DNA of 64,000 nucleotides, taken from assembly GCA_945643635.1 (NCBI GenBank), contig CALZFC010000040.1, positions 284,501 to 348,500 of the forward strand. Direction: 5' to 3'. The translations under genes and the position numbers were made by a program. This stretch comes from Allodiplogaster sudhausi. Taxonomy: Eukaryota; Nematoda; Chromadorea; Rhabditida; Diplogasteridae. Below the pieces are notes generated by a model that was not told the origin of the DNA, made no database searches, and saw only the letters and a program-made list of their open reading frames with translations. Shown here piece by piece: positions 57,752 to 64,000 of this stretch; positions within the stretch are counted from its first letter, which is position 1, and each line of letters opens with the position of its first letter.

Positions 57752-58851
57752 CTATGCCCCTCGAGAAACCTCGTGTAACCTCTCTCGGATCGAGTAGATG
57801 TACGCGAGTTTGTCCGTGAGACGCTGAGCGGAGGCATAACCCTTCGTCTGCGTGGAGAGGTGGGGATTTTAATACGACAATGGCAATATTGGGAACACCA
57901 TTCCTACTGGTAGACGAAAGAACGAACCTGGAAGGCTTTTTGTAGCTCACCGGAAACTTCGTCCGCTACTGTAGATAGTTCTTTTTCCAACTCCTCTCTC
58001 TCTTCTCCAGTCCTTGCCTCCTCTGCCCTTTCGTTATATTCAAACAACTCCAGCAGTACCTCAAAAAAAATAATCAGGAAACGAACCATGAGGGGAACTC
58101 ACTCCAATTAAAGTTTTAACTATTTTGGAGAGAAGACTAATCACAAACGTCTTGAGGTAGTTGCTGATCTTGCCCGCGAAACTCATCATTCAGATCCTGA
58201 GCGGTTCCAGCATCGCCATCGGTAGCCATTCGGAGACAATACCTGCCAAAAAGAAGCAACACTACTATTTACGAAACTGTTCCATGTGTCATATGTTGAG
58301 ACATCTTGAGAGCAATATGCAAGAATCAAAGAACTGTTCTCAACAAAACAATATGAAAGAGATGTAACCTTGCTCGAAGTACGGGATGAGCGAGTAGCAT
58401 CTTAGCTGATGAGAGCATGCGAGAATGTTCTTCCGAGAGAGCCCTTTCCTTTTCCGACGCTCCGACGAATCGGTCGGGATGCAGTTGGGACTGCAGCTTG
58501 TGCAGCTGCTTCTTCAGCTCATTCTCATTGACACTGACGCTCTCCTGTAAGCTGTTTCGAATCAAGATATGATCCCAAACAAAAGGACATCATCACTTAG
58601 AACTGCCAGTAACAACGAACCACCTCCTCCATACGTTTGACAATCTACATAGATTAGCTTACCGGAATTCCGATGTAATTGAACAAATTGGAAGTTCTGG
58701 GCGGCTGAATGCGGCCACAACGGGAGCAGAAGTGGTCGGAGGTGGATGGCAGCTGGCAAGACCAGCAACTGGATGAGGATGCCACAGCTGAGCGTCCGCT
58801 GTTCAAGAGCACCGAAGCTCGTTCCCCCGACATCAACAAGCGACGCAACAT
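57752..58851 (-). CDS. HSCB: HSCB (Hsc20) mitochondrial iron-sulfur cluster co-chaperone
   Basis: J-domain co-chaperone that delivers ISCU-bound Fe-S clusters to the mitochondrial Hsp70. The start at 58851 opens a presequence (MLRRLLMSGERASVLL), then a zinc ribbon with two CxxC pairs (CWSC...FCSRCGRIQPP), typical of animal HSCB. The J domain follows (LKKQLHKLQSQLHPDRFVG with the HPD motif, ERALSEEHSRMLSSAKMLL) and the C-terminal helical bundle (VLLELFEYNERAEEA, SGELQKAFQ, KGYASAQRLTDKLAYIYSI). Stop at 57752-57754. About five minus-strand exons; the exon around 58150-58245 (DAGTAQDLNDEF) is less conserved and its borders are uncertain. Confidence 0.9.
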
Positions 58852-59169
58852 CGCTTGATCACTCAATTCGAAAGTCCGCCTGCCCGTATATACCGAACCA
58901 CGCTCGTCATTGCCAGACCCTACCATATTGAAGCTCCCGACGACAGTACACTTGCGTCCATAGAACACATCAAATAGCAAATTTCTTTCGACTATTCGCT
59001 CAAAATAAAGAAATATTTATACTTGAAACAACATGTTATTAAAACAATTCAAATAAGAACACTGTGTACGCCACAGAATAATCAGAGAGAAGAGTAGAGA
59101 CGAAGGAATGAGATACAGCGTGATAAATAAAAGTAAAAAGATGAATGCGAGCGAGCCGGGAATCCGAGT
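58852..59169. other. Spacer between HSCB start and snRNP gene stop
   Basis: About 320 bp, AT-rich, likely the HSCB promoter plus the 3' UTR of the neighbouring minus-strand gene. Nothing else is recognised. Confidence 0.5.
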
Positions 59170-60451
59170 TCACTTCTTGGCATAATCGACCTTCATCTGC
59201 TGGCTTGGGGTGATCTTGAAGTTGTTGAGAGCCTGTCGGGCTGGCGTAGCCTCCGCGTCGCTTTCGAACTCTACGAATGCGATGCCCGTTCGGTTGGGCA
59301 CCATGCGAATGTCTTTCAAGCCAGGGAACCTTCAATTATAAAATCGATCATGAGAATCATGGAGTCCTCATTAATGGCGGGAAGTCTAGTTCTAGGCGAA
59401 AAACACAACGGGAAAAGTGATTCTTCGTATTGATTATGCGGAAGAAAACGAACTGCTGGAAGAGCATGGTTAGCATTTCTGGCGTCGTCTCGTCAGGCAA
59501 ATTGGTGCAGAAGAGAATCTTGTTCGGAAGGGAAGGTCCGTCGTCGCCAGCGCCGACGCCTCCGCCCCCTGCAACAACTCGTCATGAATGGCCTGGTTCA
59601 GTTGTTTGATAAGAAATGTGCACATCCGCACATTGCAAATCGAGAAGCTGCAGGCAAAAAGGTGAGACCAGCGGCAGTAAATTTTTATGAAAAATTCACA
59701 AATCCCAATAAATACACTAATCTTGTCAAGCTGCATATCATCTTCGGCCGTAAAGGAGAACAAGTGCTTTCAACTGCATAAAATGACTACATGGAAAGAC
59801 GAATAAATGTGAGAATAACAAAATCGCGACAGAAAATAAATAGCACAAATACCGATTAAAATATATATTTAAAATGAGTAATATGTGAACTCTGCTTACC
59901 TGCAGCAGCCGCAGCCTTGGCTGCTCTCTTCTCGCTCTTCTTTTTCTTGATCACTCTGGCGGGAGCCTTCTTCGCCCTTTCGACATATGTTCCCTTGGCC
60001 TTGGCAATGACATCCGAGTCTTCTCTCGAGAATTGAATGCGCATTGGTTTGTCGTAGAACGGAAAGCCTTGCATGGCGCGCATGGCGTTCGTAGCCGAGC
60101 TGATCTCTTTGAAGATGACGTGGGCCTCAAGTGATCGGCTGTATTCCTTTTGTCCTTTACCGCAATCGCTCTTTCCTCTCCCACCTTCTTCACAAACCAG
60201 CACCTTGACAACATGTCAAATAAATATGAAAATACCTGTCCGCGCATCCGGAGTGTCTTGAATGCCATGATCGAGACAATCTCTCCAAATTGGGTAAAGA
60301 TGGCATGAAGCGCCTTCTTGAGTTCTAAAAAAAACATTCGTTATATAATTAACACTCACCAACACTAAAGTGAAGTTATCTGACCTTCTTTCTTGACCTT
60401 CTCGTTGAGGTTGTTTATGTAAATGGTGTGGCTGGGCTTGACATCGGCCAT
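59170..60451 (-). CDS. SNRPA: U1A/U2B''-type spliceosomal snRNP protein
   Basis: RNA-binding protein of the U1 and/or U2 snRNP. Minus exons: 60451-60386, about 60325-60240, 60140-59901, 59572-59455, 59334-59170. Two RRMs: RRM1 begins [15 protein letters not shown] (RNP2 IYINNL), with [19 protein letters not shown] and [11 protein letters not shown] (RNP1), and [21 protein letters not shown] Lys/Ala-rich linker follows ([18 protein letters not shown]), then RRM2 ([35 protein letters not shown]), ending VDYAKK. The short linker without a Pro-rich block resembles SNF of flies and U2B'' rather than long vertebrate U1A. Whether the genome has a separate U2B'' cannot be told here. Confidence 0.93.
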
Positions 60452-60675
60452 TGTAACTTGAAATAACCTTAAAAGAAAATTCAGGAATGTGAATTTCATG
60501 ACCATAGTATTGCAAATATAAGAAGACGGAATGCCATTAGCACAAAAATGGCAGTTCGTATTCTGGTGAAAAACTTTATTCAGATACGAGTAAGTTGAAC
60601 AAATATACAAAGACATATTGCATAATGCTCCGCAAAAGGACCCAGATTTGGCAAGAAGTTGGACACAATTGACCA

Positions 60676-62676
60676 TCAGAGGTACTGCGAGAGATACTTC
60701 TCGAGTGTTTTGTCAGCACTTTTGTACATAAATGCTGCTCGGGTGACCCCGTAGAATGCAGCAGGGCGGTAGGTGGGAGAAGTGAACTGCCAGCCAATGT
60801 GCTTGGTGCAGTCGCTGCAGTAAGCGAGGCGCCAGCCATAGCCATGGAACCAGGAGTAGTCGAAGGAGGCCTCGCCAACCAGACGGCCACTCCGCACTTC
60901 CCGAACCAGCACAACGTCGTGCAGGTAGTCATCTGGACTAAGAAATACTCTTCAAAATAATACACAATTCAAAAAAATTCACATTCAAAAATAAATCACA
61001 TTCGAAAATAATTTCATTCGGTAATGCAAGCCTTCACACTCAACCCTTCTCTCCTTAAATTCACCCATTATAAAATACACAACTACATATATATAAAAAA
61101 TACTCCAGAACGTACTCGGGTTGACAAAGTAAGCTGAACACGCGTCCATGTCATTTAACGAAGTTGCGTCGCCAGGAATAAAAAGAGTTGCTTCGCAGTT
61201 ACGACAAACAGCCCTCACATCCTGAAAGTCACGAGAGATAAGTTCCAGACAAAACTTCCAGTCCAATTAAGTAAACGTATTAAAGAATAAACCCTTTGGA
61301 TGAGGGAAAGAAGGAAGAGCTGCTGGTCAATGGAGACGCAGCCATGCAATGCTCGTTTGCATTCTTCATCCAGTGGAATGTGTCGCGTGGCGAAGCGAGT
61401 GATTTGGCGGAAGCCCTTCAAGGATTTTATTTTCTCGTTGAAAATACATTAGGACAGATATAATTTCAAGATCACAGCAAGCATCCAACATTAATGACGA
61501 ACAAGCCTGTTTAATCGCTCCACACGGTCGACAGCCATCCACAGCTTCATAAACTCCAAGACATGAAGACATCGCGTCGCCTACAAAAAAAAACTCACAA
61601 ATAAGTGACGGCGGAAACAACTCGAGACACACCGTTCTCTTGGAAGCAACGACATGCTCCGATTGCCCGGATGAGACACACGCGAGCTTCAGTTGCTGAA
61701 AGAAACAATCGGACTACAAGCAGTCTTCTTGCATTATTATGCGAGTTAAAGGTTAAACAAGATCACTGCTTACAATGCGATATGGCATACGGAGGACGGA
61801 GGAAGTGTTGAAGGCTGCCTCGAAAGGAAGGCACTCGTCGTCTCGCACCTTCTCGACTGTTGCATTTTCGTTGCTAAACAACTGTGGCTTGTATAGTACA
61901 ACTTATTGTAACATTTTTTAACCAGCAAAGGATGCTTCGACATATTTCGCATGAATTCAAAAATCCAAATATGCGAGCCAACCCGTCAACATGCTGGATA
62001 ACATTCAGAATGCGGGCGCGACTCATAGCGCGGCCAACAGCTTTGATTGGTTCGCCTTGACTCGCTTGGATATATTCTGTGATCTGGAAGGAGCAAACTG
62101 GTCATCTTACATGTTTCATTCTTCGAGGAACGACCAGCAGAATAGTCCCGTGGTTGCCAGTGGCTGTTCCGGAATAAACAGCAAGGAGAATGTTCGACCT
62201 CGTCGCTTCCTTGATAGAAACGTATTCGCGGGCTGCCTCTTCGTCATAGGGAAAGCTCCTTTGAAGAGGCACAACTTCACCGGGAAGAATAACCGACTGA
62301 ACTTAGTGGTCCACATCACAGTGCAAACGAACGAGTCTTAGACTCCAAAAGGCCAAGCATAAAGATATTAAGAAACCTGGAAATTCATCACTGGCACGCC
62401 CTCCAGAATAGGATCCCGAGCGAAAAACTCATCATCCGTTAATCGCGCGTTCAATTCGTTTCGAATGATGCCTGCAGAGTCCTCGAACATGTAGCCATGC
62501 CTTCCCTGAACACCAAGACATGAAGAATACTCTAGAATGAACAGATCGAATACCATCTCATGCAGACTCCACTCCTCTCGCTCGTCCTCCGGGATGGCGG
62601 CCTCTTCCTCTTCTGGAGAGCTCTCCCTCATCAATTCCAGCTGAAACTCGTCCTCCTCTTCATCGCTGTCGCTCAT
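60676..62676 (-). CDS. CRBN: Cereblon, CRL4 ubiquitin-ligase substrate receptor
   Basis: Substrate receptor of the CUL4-DDB1 E3 ligase. The start at 62676 opens an acidic N-terminus (MSDSDEEEDEFQLELM). Blocks of the Lon-like domain follow: GVPVMNFQ, VILPGEVVPLQRSFP, RSNILLAVYSG, ITEYIQASQGEPIKAVGRA and VLRMPYRI. Then a helical DDB1-binding part (ITRFATRHIPLDEECK, SIDQQLFLLSLIQR) and the CULT domain: CRNCEATLFIP, YFVNP, SWFHGYGWRLAYCSDC, HIGWQFTSP, FYGVTRAAF. Stop at 60676-60678. Both zinc Cys pairs and the three Trp of the aromatic ligand cage are present. Exon borders between 61370 and 61700 are the least certain. Head to head with the kinase gene beyond. Confidence 0.92.
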
Positions 62677-63654
62677 CACTAAAATAGCACTAATTTATGC
62701 CAAACAGAAAATACCAACAACACAACAAAGAGAACAGAAAATACCAAGGATGGCTCATGCATAACCAGAATTTGAAAGTTTTCGTTTTCGAATTTATGGT
62801 GACATCAATAGTTTACTGTAAAATATTGTACTACTTTTCCTAAACTAATATACAGTATGACCAGATTCACTAGCACTAAAACCAGGAGTTTTCCTTTGTG
62901 GTGTGCGCTTTTTGCAGTATTGACCATTGTTTAATCAGTTTCTTTGATTATTGATATCCACAATGTGGCCGTATTCTTTGTGTGGAATATGAAAGGTGAA
63001 CTAAATTTACAGCTCTCGGCGTGTCGTGGCGTTCTATTTTTTGTAGATTTAAGCTTCTACTGCCTTAGCAAATATTACAGCTGATATTTTATTGCAAGGT
63101 AGAAGTCTAGTCGTGCATTTCTGTCAAATGGTCGTGTTGGCATAACATCTTGTGTCCGTCCACAGAGCATGTTTTTTATCGGATGGTTGCTTCGTTGGAA
63201 TTGTAATGTCGAGGTTCTGACTGTCACAGGAAGCCAATAGCCGTGCACTCTTAGTATTTCAGTTTGTAGAAGAGTGCTCCGTTTTGTGGATGGTGTGATC
63301 GATCGAAAAGTACAAGAAGGATCTCTACCGTCTCTCGTTGTTAGACTGCATGGGCAATAGTGAATCCCAGCAGGGAGAGCGCACTCACACCTCATCTCGC
63401 CGCAGCTCCTTACTCAACTTCCGAAAGGTCCACCAGTCTATTCACCGCGTGCTACGGTTTTCATACTTTCCCTAGAAGCTCGTCTTCCGCGAGATCCAAG
63501 ATCTGCTCAAGTGTAAAACGCAATTGCCACTAGACTGACTTCTTAATCCGTTAACATGCCAGAATGCAGAGTCCGCGTGGCAAACGGGCTTCTGAGTGGT
63601 GCCACTAATTTGCTGTTGGTTGGTCCGTGATATAATCTCCCTTCTTTACTTCAG
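62677..63654. promoter_or_regulatory. Divergent region CRBN/MAPKAPK2-like
   Basis: Just under 1 kb between the cereblon start and the first certain kinase exon. It should contain both promoters and an unresolved first kinase exon; ATGs at 63556 and 63564 are candidates but do not join exon 63655-63744 in phase with a clean donor. No other gene is recognised. Confidence 0.4.

Positions 63655-64000
<346 letters not shown>

Noticed and set aside
63075..63395. Cys-rich minus-strand frame near the end of the window
   Set aside because: It lies in the divergent CRBN/kinase spacer, has no similarity and no supporting signals; probably chance.

Overview
The window is nuclear DNA of an invertebrate animal. 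Every recognisable gene is split into short exons by spliceosomal introns, many of them only 45-100 bp. The protein set is metazoan: UNC-5 netrin receptor, a long cadherin, ELKS/CAST active-zone protein, cereblon and a MAPKAP kinase. About 17 protein genes on both strands fit in 64 kb, so the genome is compact. I cannot place the phylum. A protostome is likely, and a lipoyl-less E3-binding protein, a type described in the nematode Ascaris, is one weak hint.

Layout: 1-8.7 kb, the 3' part of an unc-5 gene (+), most of it pyrimidine/purine microsatellite introns. 9.5 kb, a dead histone H2B fragment. 9.8-12 kb, PDHX-like E3-binding protein (-), head to head with an ERI-type 3'-5' exonuclease (+, 12.3-14.2 kb). 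14.4-16 kb, a four- to six-TM protein resembling Frag1/DRAM/Sfk1 (-). 16.8-20.1 kb, WDR46/UTP7 (+). 20.9-34.1 kb, a large cadherin (+) whose introns are full of (CT)n, ATGT repeats and transposons, including a 2.5-kb palindromic foldback element. 34.8-37.5 kb, ANKLE2 (-), head to head with RABGGTA (+, 37.9-41 kb). 41.3-43.1 kb, SLC35B4 (-). 44.6-46.7 kb, IDH3G (-), head to head with malonyl-CoA decarboxylase (+, 47.3-50.7 kb). 51-52 kb, an unknown small protein (+). 52.8-57.3 kb, ELKS/ERC (+). 57.7-62.7 kb, a run of three minus-strand genes: HSCB, U1A/U2B''-type snRNP protein and cereblon. 63.6 kb to the end, the start of a MAPKAPK2-like kinase (+).

Functionally the window mixes neuronal and adhesion genes (unc-5, cadherin, ELKS) with housekeeping and mitochondrial genes (PDHX, IDH3G, MLYCD, HSCB). 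There is no operon logic, but four head-to-head pairs share short intergenic spacers that must hold bidirectional promoters: PDHX/ERI, ANKLE2/RABGGTA, IDH3G/MLYCD and CRBN/MAPKAPK2.

The most notable signal is a set of small non-autonomous hAT-type transposons with 8-bp target duplications. Two of the three sit exactly on a 5' splice site, so that the exon/intron junction was duplicated on both sides of the element. Other points worth checking are a lipoyl-less, catalytically dead PDHX, a perfect 25-bp inverted repeat in front of the ERI exonuclease, two homopolymer frameshifts that look like assembly errors, and a family of palindromic Tc1/mariner-like elements, one of them carrying tRNA-derived segments. 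Exon coordinates were read by eye from splice signals, reading phase and protein similarity. Single boundaries may be off by a few bases.
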